64,000 nt of DNA from Kapaibacterium sp044224925 (lineage in GTDB: Bacteria; Bacteroidota; Ignavibacteria; Kapaibacteriales; Kapaibacteriaceae), in assembly GCA_044224925.1 (NCBI GenBank), contig JBGAJM010000001.1, positions 744,001-808,000 of the forward strand. The letters are read 5' to 3'. A program made the position numbers and the translations under genes. A model generated the notes under the pieces. The model saw only the letters and a program-made list of their open reading frames with translations, searched no databases and was not told where the DNA came from. This document shows, piece after piece, positions 18,132 through 27,808 of this stretch (position 1 is its first letter; every line of letters starts with the position of its first letter).

Positions 18132-20672
18132 TTAGGATGATTGTGTGTTCGTGATGATCTGCGGGATCCGCTGCAACACGTCGGCAAGACGTGCCACATC
18201 GCGACCACCCGCTGTTGCAAGGTGAGGTTTCCCTCCCCCGCCACCGCCAAGTTCCTTTGCGATCGCACCAACGATGGTCCCGGCCTTGAAGCGAGGAATG
18301 AGATCATCGGTGACCACGCAGACGAGCTGTACCTTTCCGTCAAGCTCTGCGGCAAGCACGCCAATGCCCTGCTGCTTGAGGGCCAGACGCAATTCGTCGC
18401 CAAGCGATTTCAATTGTTCACCATCTTCTGCCTTCACAACGCCAACAGCAACCTTGTTGCCATCAACGTTCTGTGCGGCGCTCACGAGAGCCGGAATGGC
18501 CGCGGCCAATTCCTGCGTGCGGAGTCCGGCCAGTTCCTTTTCGAGCTGACGTACCCGTTCCTGCACAGCAAGCGTTTCGTTGGTGGCCGCATCCCGTTGT
18601 TGCGCAAGGTCGCGCAGATACTTCGGGATCGACCTGCCGGCAATGGCATCGATCCGACGAACACCGGCAGCAACACTCGATTCGGAGATGAGCTTCAACA
18701 ATCCGATCTCGCTGGTGTTACGCACATGCGTACCACCGCAGAATTCCACCGAGAACTTCTCGTCGATGGTCACCACGCGGACCTTGTCGCCATACTTATC
18801 ACCAAAGAACATCTTCGCACCCGGGATCGATCGAGCCTTCTCGATCGAGAGTTCCTCGGTCTGCACATCGATGCTCTGGAAGATCTTCTCATTCACCATG
18901 CGTTCGATCTCTTCCAATTCGTCCTGCCGTACCTTCTCGAAATGCGAGAAGTCGAATCGCAAGTGGTCCGGAGCCACGAGCGATCCCGCTTGCTGCACAT
19001 GCGATCCGAGCACGCGTCGCAACGCTTCGTGCAAGAGGTGTGTGGCGGAGTGCTCGCGCGCAATGTCCATGCGTCGATCTTTATCGATGCGGACCACGGC
19101 GGACTCGCCCGGTGCAGCCTCGACCACGCGTTCACACACATGCACGATGGCATCGCCATTCTTGCGCACGTCTTCCACCACATACTCCGTACCGCCAACG
19201 ATCAACACGCCTGTGTCGGCAACCTGTCCGCCCATCTCCACATAGAACGGCGTCACATCGGTCACCACCTGGTTGTTGTGCACGTACAGGATCTTCGCCT
19301 CGTTCTCAAAGTGCTCGTATCCGTCGAAACGTGACACGGCATCGATGGAATCCATCTGCACTTCGGCCACATGGGCCTTGCGTGCAGAACGCGAGCGGGC
19401 GCGCTGCTCATCCAGCAGGCGTTCGTATTCGTTCAGATCGATCTGCAGTCCGCGCTCGCGTGCGAGCAACTGCGTCAGGTCGATCGGAAATCCGAAGGTG
19501 TCGTAGAGTTCAAAAGCATCGGCGCCTTGGACCATGCCGCCCTCTGCCCTTGCCGCTGCATCTTCGAAGCGGATGAGGCCACGGTCAAGGGTGGCAAGGA
19601 AGGATTCTTCTTCGGCCTTGATGATGCGCTCGATCAGTGCTTGCTGTTGAACGATCTCTGGGAAGACGTCGCCCATCGTATCGCAGAGCACTTGCACATG
19701 CTTGTAGAGCACGGGCTCGGTGAGACCGAGGTTGCGAGCGTAGCGTGCGGCGCGACGGAGGATGCGACGGAGGACATAGCCGCGACCTTCGTTGCCGGGA
19801 ATGGCACCATCGGCTATTGCGAACGTGAGTGTGCGGATGTGATCGGCGATCACACGCATCGCAACGCCGTCCTGATCGTCGAGTTCTTGACGGTAGGGTT
19901 TGCCGCAGAGACCAACGGTGACGTTGATGATGGGCTGGAAGACATCGGTGTCGTAGTTCGACGACTTCTGTTGCATCACAGCGGTGACGCGTTCGAAGCC
20001 CATGCCGGTGTCGACGTGTTTGGACGAGAGCTCTTCAAGACTTCCGTCGACGCGACGGTTGTATTGAATGAAGACATTGTTCCAGATCTCGATCACCTCT
20101 TGCACGCCGGCGTTGACGAGAGGACCTCCGCTCAGGTCGGGCGTGCTATCGAAGTGGATCTCGGAACATGGACCGCATGGACCGGTATCGCCCATCTCCC
20201 AGAAGTTGTCCTTGTCGCCAAAGCGATGGATGTGCGACTCGGGCAGATACTTCTTCCAGATCTCATAGGCCTCGTCATCGGTCTGATACACCGTTGCATG
20301 CAGACGTTCTTTGGGAAGCTTCCACACGTCGGTGAGGAGTTCCCACGACCACCCGATGGCCTCTTCTTTGTAGTAGTCTCCGAAGCTCCAATTGCCGAGC
20401 ATTTCGAAGAAGGTGTGGTGATACGTATCGTATCCCACTTCTTCAAGGTCGTTGTGTTTCCCGCTCACACGAATGCACTTCTGCGTATCGGCGACACGTG
20501 TGTAATCGCGCTTGCCCACTCCAAGGAACACGTCCTTGAATTGGTTCATGCCGGCATTCGTGAACAGGAGGGTGGGATCGCCATGCGGGATCACCGGTGC
20601 AGAAGGCACGATGCGGTGACCGCGGGCGGCAAAGAAGTCAAGGAAGGACTGGCGGATCTGGCGTGAGGTCAT
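18132..20672 (-). CDS. alaS: Alanyl-tRNA synthetase
   Basis: 846-aa class II synthetase. The N-terminus MTSRQIRQSFLDFFAARGH and PTLLFTNAGMNQFKDVFLG are the catalytic-domain hallmarks. The editing domain carries HSATHLLH (HxxxH) and CGGTHVRNTSEIG, the zinc-binding set that removes misacylated Ser or Gly. The C-terminal coiled coil and Gly-rich C-Ala part (LGGGGGGKPHLATAGG) are complete. The ATG at 20672 has only 5 nt between it and a TAACTTGC element, hinting at a very short leader. Confidence 0.97.
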   Translation of the reverse strand: MTSRQIRQSFLDFFAARGHRIVPSAPVIPHGDPTLLFTNAGMNQFKDVFLGVGKRDYTRVADTQKCIRVSGKHNDLEEVGYDTYHHTFFEMLGNWSFGDYYKEEAIGWSWELLTDVWKLPKERLHATVYQTDDEAYEIWKKYLPESHIHRFGDKDNFWEMGDTGPCGPCSEIHFDSTPDLSGGPLVNAGVQEVIEIWNNVFIQYNRRVDGSLEELSSKHVDTGMGFERVTAVMQQKSSNYDTDVFQPIINVTVGLCGKPYRQELDDQDGVAMRVIADHIRTLTFAIADGAIPGNEGRGYVLRRILRRAARYARNLGLTEPVLYKHVQVLCDTMGDVFPEIVQQQALIERIIKAEEESFLATLDRGLIRFEDAAARAEGGMVQGADAFELYDTFGFPIDLTQLLARERGLQIDLNEYERLLDEQRARSRSARKAHVAEVQMDSIDAVSRFDGYEHFENEAKILYVHNNQVVTDVTPFYVEMGGQVADTGVLIVGGTEYVVEDVRKNGDAIVHVCERVVEAAPGESAVVRIDKDRRMDIAREHSATHLLHEALRRVLGSHVQQAGSLVAPDHLRFDFSHFEKVRQDELEEIERMVNEKIFQSIDVQTEELSIEKARSIPGAKMFFGDKYGDKVRVVTIDEKFSVEFCGGTHVRNTSEIGLLKLISESSVAAGVRRIDAIAGRSIPKYLRDLAQQRDAATNETLAVQERVRQLEKELAGLRTQELAAAIPALVSAAQNVDGNKVAVGVVKAEDGEQLKSLGDELRLALKQQGIGVLAAELDGKVQLVCVVTDDLIPRFKAGTIVGAIAKELGGGGGGKPHLATAGGRDVARLADVLQRIPQIITNTQSS

Positions 20673-20677
20673 AACCC

Positions 20678-20732
20678 GCAAGTTACGGCGTGGAGCCCTT
20701 TCCGCCAATGTCCGCCGTTGGAGGTATCTTGC
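20678..20732. promoter_or_regulatory. Divergent -7-like elements between alaS and the methyltransferase gene
   Basis: TAACTTGC on the minus strand (20685-20678) and TATCTTGC on the plus strand (20725-20732) lie 5 and 8 nt from the two start codons. Both are near matches to the Bacteroidota -7 element. No clear -33 TTG was found for either. Confidence 0.3.
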
Positions 20733-20740
20733 GCCTTCCT

Positions 20741-21976
20741 ATGACCCAGCACACGCCGCTTCCGCTTCCCTCCGAGATCCTTCCGGCCCTCGCCGCCGCG
20801 CCCCATGCGGTGTGCACGTGGTCGCGACCGCTATGGTCGAGAGCGTGGACGGAGGAGTTGAGCGCCCTGTTCGGTCCGCCCACGATGCCCCAACGCATTG
20901 TGGTGACAGCAGAACGCAGCGACGATGGATGGTCAGTGCGCACGGACGCATTCACACAACGCCAAAGCTTCACGAAGCGGTGGCAAGGCGGCATGGATGA
21001 GATCGTGCAGCGATTGTGGGACGTGGGCTTCGGTCAGCTCCTCGTGCAAACTCCCGACATCGACCTGCAATGTCGACGTAACGCCAAACGCAGCACCATC
21101 ACCCGTCACGCTCCAAGCAAACGGGATTGGGATGGCGTAGTGGCGGACAGAACGAAGCGCGTCCCCTTGCCGACCGATCGATTTCACGAACTCTTGCATG
21201 CGCTCGACCTTGCCTCGGTGGACGGGACGATCCTCGCACCGATGGCAGACAAGTACAGACAGCTCAATCATCTGCTCACCATCATCGAGCACTTGCCGCC
21301 ATTCCGCCTTGCCACAGCAGGAACGACGATCTCCATCACCGATGCCGGATGCGGCAAGGCCTATCTGAGTTTCGCCCTCTGTGCCGTGCTCATGGAGCGT
21401 AGCGTGGATGTGCATGTGTATGGAGTGGACACGAATCCGCATGTGATCGACCATTGCACATCGGTTGCGCGAACGCTCGGATGGGAAGATCGATGCACGT
21501 TCGCATGCACGTCGATCGCCCAGGTGGAACCGCGTCCGATGGACCTGTTGCTGGCCTTGCATGCTTGCGATACGGCAACGGACGAGGCACTTGCCCTCGG
21601 ACTGCGCTCGCATGCACGCACCATGGTGGTGGCGCCATGCTGTCATCACTACGTCCAACGTCAACTCTCGCGCGCCCTCGTGCCTGTATCTGCACGACCC
21701 TTGCTTGACGATGGGATCGTGAAGGAACGGTTGGGCGACATGCTCACCGATACCATGCGACGCGATATCGTGCAATGCTTTGCCTATGAGGCATCGCTCG
21801 AAGAGTTCATTGCGTTGGAACACACGGCCAAGAACGTGATGCTGAAATGTGTTGCCAAAACGGATGGACCTATACCAGAACCAGATCTCGACCGTCTGAC
21901 CGAACTTCGTGCCTATAGCGATGCTTGGCACGTGATGCCGAAACTCTATGAACTCATCTCTGATCTCGTACCATGA
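20741..21976 (+). CDS. SAM-dependent methyltransferase (METTL25/GSTCD-like, Methyltransf_32)
   Basis: 411-aa protein. Residues about 190-340 hold a class I methyltransferase fold: DAGCGKAYLSFAL is the SAM-binding motif I, VYGVDTNPHVID gives the acidic residue after strand two, and LLALHACDTATDEALA is characteristic of the Methyltransf_32 group. APCCHHYVQRQL contains a CC-HH cluster seen in these proteins. The substrate is unknown; RNA is possible. The ATG at 20741 was chosen over an upstream one at 20690 inside the divergent promoter region. Its stop overlaps the M61 peptidase start (ATGA). Confidence 0.82.
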   Translation: MTQHTPLPLPSEILPALAAAPHAVCTWSRPLWSRAWTEELSALFGPPTMPQRIVVTAERSDDGWSVRTDAFTQRQSFTKRWQGGMDEIVQRLWDVGFGQLLVQTPDIDLQCRRNAKRSTITRHAPSKRDWDGVVADRTKRVPLPTDRFHELLHALDLASVDGTILAPMADKYRQLNHLLTIIEHLPPFRLATAGTTISITDAGCGKAYLSFALCAVLMERSVDVHVYGVDTNPHVIDHCTSVARTLGWEDRCTFACTSIAQVEPRPMDLLLALHACDTATDEALALGLRSHARTMVVAPCCHHYVQRQLSRALVPVSARPLLDDGIVKERLGDMLTDTMRRDIVQCFAYEASLEEFIALEHTAKNVMLKCVAKTDGPIPEPDLDRLTELRAYSDAWHVMPKLYELISDLVP

Positions 21977-23841
21977 ACATCATGCGTAGCATCCTCACCA
22001 TCGTCGTCGTCTTCCTTGTTGGGATCGGATCGATCGCAGCACAACAGCCGGCAGCGATCAAGAACGATCTCAATCCATCGTATCAACGAAGCATGTATCG
22101 CGTGCTCATCGATCTGCGTCACGTCGACAACGATCGCGTCCACGTCCACATGAACCTTCCCGCCCTTCGCGCAGATTCTGCCGTGATGGTCTTCCCTGCC
22201 ACCATTCCCGGCACGTATGAACCGCAGTCGTGGTGGCGCTACATCAGTGATTTCAAGGCATGGGACAGCAGTGGTGCACCGTTGCCTGTGCATCGCAGTG
22301 CCGATCATCAGTTCGTGATCTCCGGCGCGAAGAAGCTTGCGCGCGTGGACTACATGGTGGACGACTCCTTTGATGATCACGACACAACGTTCCCGCAGAT
22401 CTTCCATCCGGCGGGGACGAGCATTCAGGCCGACAGTATCTTCGTGCTCAATCAATGTGGCTTCATCGGCTATCTCGACGGGATGTCGAAGCTGATCTAT
22501 CAAGTGACCGTGATCAAGCCTCCGCATCTGTATGGCGCGTCAGCGTTGCAGATCAAATCGTACTCGGATACACTCGACATGTATTCGGCATCGAGCTACG
22601 ATGCCTTGGTGGACAATCCTATCATCTATGCCGTGGCCGATACGGCATCGTTCACCGTGGCGGGCACGCGCATCATGATCGCTTGTGCGAATGTGACCGA
22701 TCATACCATCGCCCAACAACTCGTCGAACCCATCAAGCGCATTGCCACGAGCATTGCAAGCTTCCTTGGGACGATGCCGGTGGACCGATATGCCTTCCTC
22801 TTCTATTGCTGGGATGGCAGCACCAAGAACGTCGACGTGCGCAGTCCGGCCTTCGGTGCGCTCGAGCACAACTACAGCTCACTCTACTTCTGGCGCGCGA
22901 AGAATGCGGCGCAAGGTGTTGCCGATGTGGCAACGCATGAGTTCCTGCACATTCTCGAACCATTGAATCTGCACAGTGAAGAGATCGCCAACTTCGATTT
23001 TCGCGCGCCGAAGATGTCAAAGCACTTGTGGTTGTATGAAGGCGTGACGGAGTACTTCTCCGACATGGCGCGCATCCACGATTCGGCGATCTCGGAGGTC
23101 GACCTTCAGCGCATGTTCTCTCGCAAGCTGTATGCGGCGGCCTACTTCCCTCCCTCCTTGTCCCTTACCGACTTCTCGAAGAACGTGATGACGGATGAGA
23201 ACCAGCAGGTCTATCCGCTCATCTATGAGTACGGACCGATCGTTGCGCTTGCACTGGATATTCAACTGCGCGAAGAGAGCAAGGGCGAGCGCGGACTCTT
23301 GGACCTGATCCGATCGTTGTCGGCCGTCTACGGTCCGGACAAACCGTTCAAGGACGATGAGTTGTGGAAGATCATCGAGAAGGCCACGTCACCATCGATC
23401 GCTGCGTTCTGCGATCGCTACATCGAGCATGCAGAGCGCATTCCGGTCGGCGAGGTCTTGAAGAAGATCGGTTGGAACTACACGGCGAAGAAGATGGTGT
23501 CGGTCCCCGGTTTCGGCATCGAGTTTCGCATGCATGGCACCGACCCGCGCATGCTCATCGGTCCGGTTGGCGACAACCCACTTGGTGTGCAAGCCGGCGA
23601 CGAACTCAAGAAGATCAACGGACGCGTCGTGAACATGAGCGATGAATCGTTCTGGGCGAACATCATGCGACCGAACGTTGGAGATGAGATGACGATCACG
23701 GTGGTGCGTAACGGACAGGAAGTGGACCTTACCGGCAAGGCCGTGATGGTGAGTCGTGAACAACGTCACGTGATCGAGGACGATCCCAAGGCCACACCGC
23801 AGCAAGTGGCGCTACGACGTGCCCTGCTCTACGGTTCCTGA
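21973..23841 (+). CDS. Secreted M61-family metallopeptidase with PDZ domain
   Basis: 622 aa with a signal peptide (hydrophobic residues 5-22, ending in AAQQ). The zinc site is HEFLH near residue 318, followed by the M61-type stretch LNLHSEEIANFDF and by YEGVTEYFSDMA, whose Glu is the third ligand. A PDZ-like domain lies at about 500-610 (VGDNPLGVQAGDELKKINGR). M61 enzymes are glycyl aminopeptidases or periplasmic proteases. Translation is coupled to the methyltransferase upstream, though no functional link is known. Confidence 0.9.
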   Translation: MNIMRSILTIVVVFLVGIGSIAAQQPAAIKNDLNPSYQRSMYRVLIDLRHVDNDRVHVHMNLPALRADSAVMVFPATIPGTYEPQSWWRYISDFKAWDSSGAPLPVHRSADHQFVISGAKKLARVDYMVDDSFDDHDTTFPQIFHPAGTSIQADSIFVLNQCGFIGYLDGMSKLIYQVTVIKPPHLYGASALQIKSYSDTLDMYSASSYDALVDNPIIYAVADTASFTVAGTRIMIACANVTDHTIAQQLVEPIKRIATSIASFLGTMPVDRYAFLFYCWDGSTKNVDVRSPAFGALEHNYSSLYFWRAKNAAQGVADVATHEFLHILEPLNLHSEEIANFDFRAPKMSKHLWLYEGVTEYFSDMARIHDSAISEVDLQRMFSRKLYAAAYFPPSLSLTDFSKNVMTDENQQVYPLIYEYGPIVALALDIQLREESKGERGLLDLIRSLSAVYGPDKPFKDDELWKIIEKATSPSIAAFCDRYIEHAERIPVGEVLKKIGWNYTAKKMVSVPGFGIEFRMHGTDPRMLIGPVGDNPLGVQAGDELKKINGRVVNMSDESFWANIMRPNVGDEMTITVVRNGQEVDLTGKAVMVSREQRHVIEDDPKATPQQVALRRALLYGS

Positions 23842-23851
23842 TCGAACGCGC

Positions 23852-24451
23852 TTACTTGGAATACCATTGCTTGAGGACCGATGCGAATCGGTCCTCTTTC
23901 ATTTGTAGCTGGTCGTACATCCCCGCAACCGTACGTTGACGGAAGGCCTCATAGAGGGACACGGCGCAGGCAACAGAGATGTTGAGCGATTGGATCACGC
24001 CCACTTGCGGAATGAGGAAGTTCCCGTCCGCCTTGGCCAGTGCCTCTTCAGACACGCCGGAGTGTTCATTGCCGAACACCAATGCAACGGGTTGCGTGAG
24101 ATCGAGGTCGTGCAGCGACACAGCGTCGCTGCTCATATGCGTGGTGAGGATCGTCATCCCCTGCGCACGTAGTTGCGCATAGCAGGCATCCACGGAATCA
24201 TGCACGTGCAGGTCCACCCACTTACGCGCGCTCGCACTGCTCTTCTCGCCAAGCGAGGGAAGGTGTTCTCCGGAATGATAGATGCCATGCGCTTCGAACA
24301 CGCCGACGGCATCGCATGAACGGATCACGGCACTGACGTTGTGCGGATCGTGCACGTTCTCGAAGACCACCGTCAATGTAGGTTGGCGACGACGGAGCAC
24401 GGCGGCAAGGCGCGCCGCTCGTTCCGGAGTGATCGTGTCAGGACTCGGCAA
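23852..24451 (-). CDS. trmH: TrmH/SpoU-family RNA 2'-O-methyltransferase
   Basis: 199-aa SPOUT enzyme. The three family motifs are visible: FENVHDPHNVSAVIRSCDAVG (motif 1, with Asn and Arg), LVFGNEHSGVSEE (motif 2) and IPQVGVIQSLNISVACAV (motif 3, SAM knot). Length and N-terminus resemble tRNA Gm18 methyltransferase TrmH. The first codon is TTG at 24451, 6 nt after the nuoD stop; no in-frame ATG precedes motif 1. Its last codons contain a hairpin that may terminate the opposing M61 transcript. Confidence 0.88.
   Translation of the reverse strand: MPSPDTITPERAARLAAVLRRRQPTLTVVFENVHDPHNVSAVIRSCDAVGVFEAHGIYHSGEHLPSLGEKSSASARKWVDLHVHDSVDACYAQLRAQGMTILTTHMSSDAVSLHDLDLTQPVALVFGNEHSGVSEEALAKADGNFLIPQVGVIQSLNISVACAVSLYEAFRQRTVAGMYDQLQMKEDRFASVLKQWYSK
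23873..23896 (+). terminator. Hairpin with GCGA tetraloop inside trmH, possible terminator of the M61 operon
   Basis: A perfect 10-bp stem (GAGGACCGAT / ATCGGTCCTC) closes a GCGA (GNRA) loop and is followed on the plus strand by TTTCATTT. It starts 32 nt after the M61 stop. Confidence 0.45.
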
Positions 24452-24457
24452 ACCGGC

Positions 24458-25747
24458 TCACTTATCGGCTTCGCCCATCACCGGATCGATCGATCCGATA
24501 ATGGCCACCACGTCCGATACCATGGAGCCTTCGGCCATGTACTTCAGTGCCTGAAGATTCGACGACGATGGCGAGCGAAGCTTGAGCTTCCACGGATGTC
24601 CGGTTCCATCGCTGGAGATGAAGAATCCAAGCTCACCCTTCGGCGCTTCGATGGCCGTGTACGTTTCGCCCTTCGGCGGCATGCATCCGAAGTTGATCAG
24701 CATGAAGTCGTTGATCAGTTCTTCCATGCTCGTATAGATCGAGGCCTTGCTCTGCATCACGTTGCGAGGATCGTCCGCCTTATGTCCACCACGCGGGATC
24801 ACCTGCAGGCGATCGAGGATCTGGTGGATCATCTTCACGGATTCCTTCACTTCGGAAACACGACACATATAGCGTGTATAGCAGTCGCCATCGTTGCCCG
24901 TGATCACGTTGAAGTCGAGTTCATTGTAGGCCAGATACGGCTCATCGCGACGGAGGTCGCGTGCAATGCCCGAGCCGCGCAGCATTGGTCCGGTCAGTCC
25001 CAGTTGAATGGCCTTTTCGGGCGGCATGTAGCCGATACCCGCCATACGCTCCACGAAGATGCGATTGCGGTTGACGAGTTTCTCGAAGCTCACCATTTCA
25101 TCGGGGAAGGCATTCAACCATGCACGAATGTCGCGCAGCACATCTTCCGGAATATCGTTGGCAACGCCACCGATACGTGCATAGGATGTGGTGAACCGTG
25201 CACCGCAAAGGCGCTCGAACAGATCGTACAGTTTCTCACGTTCGGTGAACGTCCACAAGAACAACGTCAGTGCTCCCACGTCCATGGCCGTTGCGCCCAT
25301 GGCGATCAGGTGCGAGCTCACACGAGCAAGTTCGCACACCAACATGCGCAGCCACACGCCACGCTCCGGTACTTCTACCCCTGCCGCCTTTTCGATCGCC
25401 ATGGCGATGCCAACATTGTTGGAGAGCGGAGAGAGATAGTCCAGTCGGTCCGTATGCGGAATGAATTCGTGATAGGTGGAGCTTTCGGCGATCTTCTCGA
25501 AGCCGCGATGCAGATATCCCAATTCGGGTACGCACTTCACAACGGTCTCGCCATCGAGTCGGAGCAAAACGCGCAACACGCCGTGTGTTGCCGGATGCTG
25601 CGGACCCATGTTGAGGATCATATCGTTCTCAAGCGGATCCTCGAACATGGCCAACGTATCCTTGTCCATCACTTCGCGAATGATCTTGGTCTGGCGAAGC
25701 TTCTGAACGCGTTCGATCGTGGCTGTATTGGTAACGGGCAGGGACAT
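24458..25747 (-). CDS. nuoD: NADH-quinone oxidoreductase subunit D
   Basis: 429-aa 49-kDa subunit of complex I, forming part of the quinone-binding site next to cluster N2. Visible hallmarks are NMGPQHPATHGVLRVLLRLD, PELGYLHRGFEKIAES (with the conserved HRGFEK) and the C-terminal IEAPKGELGFFISSDG and IGSIDPVMGEADK. The ATG at 25747 has GAGG 6 nt upstream. No other nuo gene is in the window; neighbours are trmH and an esterase, so this copy is separated from the main complex I locus or that locus is scattered. Confidence 0.95.
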   Translation of the reverse strand: MSLPVTNTATIERVQKLRQTKIIREVMDKDTLAMFEDPLENDMILNMGPQHPATHGVLRVLLRLDGETVVKCVPELGYLHRGFEKIAESSTYHEFIPHTDRLDYLSPLSNNVGIAMAIEKAAGVEVPERGVWLRMLVCELARVSSHLIAMGATAMDVGALTLFLWTFTEREKLYDLFERLCGARFTTSYARIGGVANDIPEDVLRDIRAWLNAFPDEMVSFEKLVNRNRIFVERMAGIGYMPPEKAIQLGLTGPMLRGSGIARDLRRDEPYLAYNELDFNVITGNDGDCYTRYMCRVSEVKESVKMIHQILDRLQVIPRGGHKADDPRNVMQSKASIYTSMEELINDFMLINFGCMPPKGETYTAIEAPKGELGFFISSDGTGHPWKLKLRSPSSSNLQALKYMAEGSMVSDVVAIIGSIDPVMGEADK

Positions 25748-25784
25748 CACTTCCTCTGGCAAAAAAACGTTCCGCGAATATACG

Positions 25785-26810
25785 TTACTTGACGTGTTCT
25801 CTTATGAAGGCAACGATCTTCTCGTTCAGATCCGGTGTGGGCCAATGTCCGCCATCGAATGGCACGTACTTGACGTTCACCCCGGCACGGTCCATCGAAG
25901 CCTTGATCAGTTCCACGGTTTGAAACGGCACAACTTCGTCCTTCGTTCCATGGGCCAGGAAAACGTCAATGCCCGCCTCTTTGAGTCGGTCGTACCGATC
26001 CACCACTTTGCCGGCCGAGAACATGCTTGCCGAAAGGGAGACAAGGGCGGAAAAGGTATCAGGGTAGCGCGTGGTCAACACATTGGCATAGAATCCGCCC
26101 TGCGAGAATCCCACGACGATGGCCTTGGCAGCGGAGACGGGAAGTTGACGTCGTGCATCGAGGCAGACGGACTCATACCATTCGGCCGACAGATCGATGA
26201 TCGACCCAAAGAGCGAATCGGCCATGCCGAGTGACTCTCCCGCAGCCGAGAACTTCTCGCGTTGTGTGGAGAAGGACTCCTTGACCTTGATATACGGCGC
26301 CTCCGGACAGACGAAGATCACGTTGCGGAGCTTCAAGCCGCGCGCCCACGAAAGCATGATCTCCGGCGTATGTCCGTTGCCATGCAAGAGCAGGATCAAC
26401 TGATAGGTCTCCCCCGCCTTCATGTCGGGCGGATACAAGACGCGCGACCGACCCCATCGCACCTGCTTATGAAAGAGGAGCGGAAAGTCCTTCGCCGCAG
26501 ACTCGCGTTCGGCGATACCATTGGCAGTGGCAAGTTCCTGCGCATGCTTGGCCTCGCTCGGATGTCCGGCAGCGGCATAACACCCGGCCAGCATTTGCGC
26601 TATCTCTGCATCGGCCGGTACGGCACGCAGCCAGTGTTCGAGATAGGGTATGGCCTCTGCGAACTTTCCCTTTTGCACAAGCTCCACGCCGCGATCCTTT
26701 GCTGAGCGCTTATCGCCTTGTTTGAGCATCGCCTTGATGTCGAGCTGTTGTGCCGCAAGCATCGTTGCAGCGCACACCAGTACGAGGAGCATGGAGGCTA
26801 TTCGTTTCAT
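25785..26810 (-). CDS. Exported alpha/beta hydrolase (phospholipase/carboxylesterase-like) with TPR-like N-terminus
   Basis: 341 aa. A signal peptide (residues 1-21, ending MLAAQQ) is followed by a TPR-like region (about 30-100, with FAEAIPYLEHWLRAVPADAE). The hydrolase domain then shows the nucleophile elbow GFSQGG, the acid segment AHGTKDEVVP and the His in GGHWPTPD. The triad is complete. The substrate is unknown. The ATG overlaps the PPK2 stop (ATGA), which suggests co-expression. Confidence 0.85.
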   Translation of the reverse strand: MKRIASMLLVLVCAATMLAAQQLDIKAMLKQGDKRSAKDRGVELVQKGKFAEAIPYLEHWLRAVPADAEIAQMLAGCYAAAGHPSEAKHAQELATANGIAERESAAKDFPLLFHKQVRWGRSRVLYPPDMKAGETYQLILLLHGNGHTPEIMLSWARGLKLRNVIFVCPEAPYIKVKESFSTQREKFSAAGESLGMADSLFGSIIDLSAEWYESVCLDARRQLPVSAAKAIVVGFSQGGFYANVLTTRYPDTFSALVSLSASMFSAGKVVDRYDRLKEAGIDVFLAHGTKDEVVPFQTVELIKASMDRAGVNVKYVPFDGGHWPTPDLNEKIVAFIREHVK

Positions 26811-27730
26811 TCGTTCACCAGTCGTGTTCGTGCTTCTGCAAGGATGGCCAATTGTTCTTCGCTGACGGTGGGATAGCGCAGATCGAGATCTTCAACGGTC
26901 TTATGGAGCACGGTGGTCAGGGCAAGTCGGCTCCACCATTTATCGTCGGCCGGAATGATGTACCACGGCGCATGGTCCGTGGACGTGGCCGTGATGGCGT
27001 CTTCGTAGGCCCGTTGATACTGGTCCCAGTACTCGCGCTCATGCACGTCGGCCGCCGAGAACTTCCAGTTCTTTTCCTGATCGTCGATGCGCGAGAGCAG
27101 TCGGCGTTTCTGTTCTTCCTTCGAGAGGTGCAGGAAGAACTTCAACACGATCGTGCCGCTGTGCACGAGGATCCGCTCGAATTCATTGATCACGCGATAC
27201 CGTTCTTTCCAGAAGTTCTCCGGCAAGGGTTTCGTGGCATCGATCCCGGGGAGCTTTTCGAAGGCCACGATCTCGGGGTGGACCTTGGAGACGAGGACGT
27301 TCTCATAGTGCGAGCGGTTGAAGATGCCGATCTCGCCGCGCGCAGGGAGCGCCTGATAATGTCGCCAGAGGAAGTCGTGGTCCAGTTCATTGTCGGACGG
27401 ACGTTTGAAGGAGGTGACCTTGACGCCCTGCGGATTCAATCCCGACATCACGTGCTTGATGGCCCCGTCCTTCCCCGCCGTGTCCATGGCCTGGAGGACG
27501 ATGAGCAGGGAGTGCTTATCGTCGGCATACAGCACATCCTGCAACCTCGACACCTGCTCGATCCCCTCGTCCATGATGCGGATGGCCGTATCCTTCGTGA
27601 GCGTCGTCCCCGTGAAGGCCGTGGGATACTGCTTCAGTTTGACCTTTTCACCGGGCTCGACCCGCATCGCACCGACGAGCGTTTTCAGCTCCTTCAGCTC
27701 GGTCGGCTTACTTGTCGCTGACTTTGCCAT
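26807..27730 (-). CDS. Polyphosphate kinase 2 family protein
   Basis: 307-aa PPK2-family phosphotransferase that uses polyphosphate to phosphorylate nucleotides. Walker A is seen as AMDTAGKDGAIKHV, Walker B as GIFNRSHYENVL, and the lid region as KRRLLSRIDDQEKNWKFS. A single domain of this length fits class I or class III PPK2; the nucleotide preference (mono- or diphosphate) cannot be decided here. The ATG at 27730 is preferred; a GTG 9 nt upstream is also in frame. Confidence 0.93.
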   Translation of the reverse strand: MAKSATSKPTELKELKTLVGAMRVEPGEKVKLKQYPTAFTGTTLTKDTAIRIMDEGIEQVSRLQDVLYADDKHSLLIVLQAMDTAGKDGAIKHVMSGLNPQGVKVTSFKRPSDNELDHDFLWRHYQALPARGEIGIFNRSHYENVLVSKVHPEIVAFEKLPGIDATKPLPENFWKERYRVINEFERILVHSGTIVLKFFLHLSKEEQKRRLLSRIDDQEKNWKFSAADVHEREYWDQYQRAYEDAITATSTDHAPWYIIPADDKWWSRLALTTVLHKTVEDLDLRYPTVSEEQLAILAEARTRLVNE

Positions 27731-27775
27731 GACGATCACCTTTCAGGTTGGTGATGTGAACATAGGGATCAAACG

Positions 27776-27799
27776 AAAAAAAGCGGTCACATGACCGCT
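27776..27799 (-). terminator. Rho-independent terminator after the tRNA pair
   Basis: The stem AGCGGTC/GACCGCT around a short loop is followed on the minus strand by a run of seven T (plus-strand A-run 27776-27782). It lies 10 nt after tRNA-Leu. Confidence 0.75.
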
Positions 27800-27808
27800 C
27801 TTCTTGCG

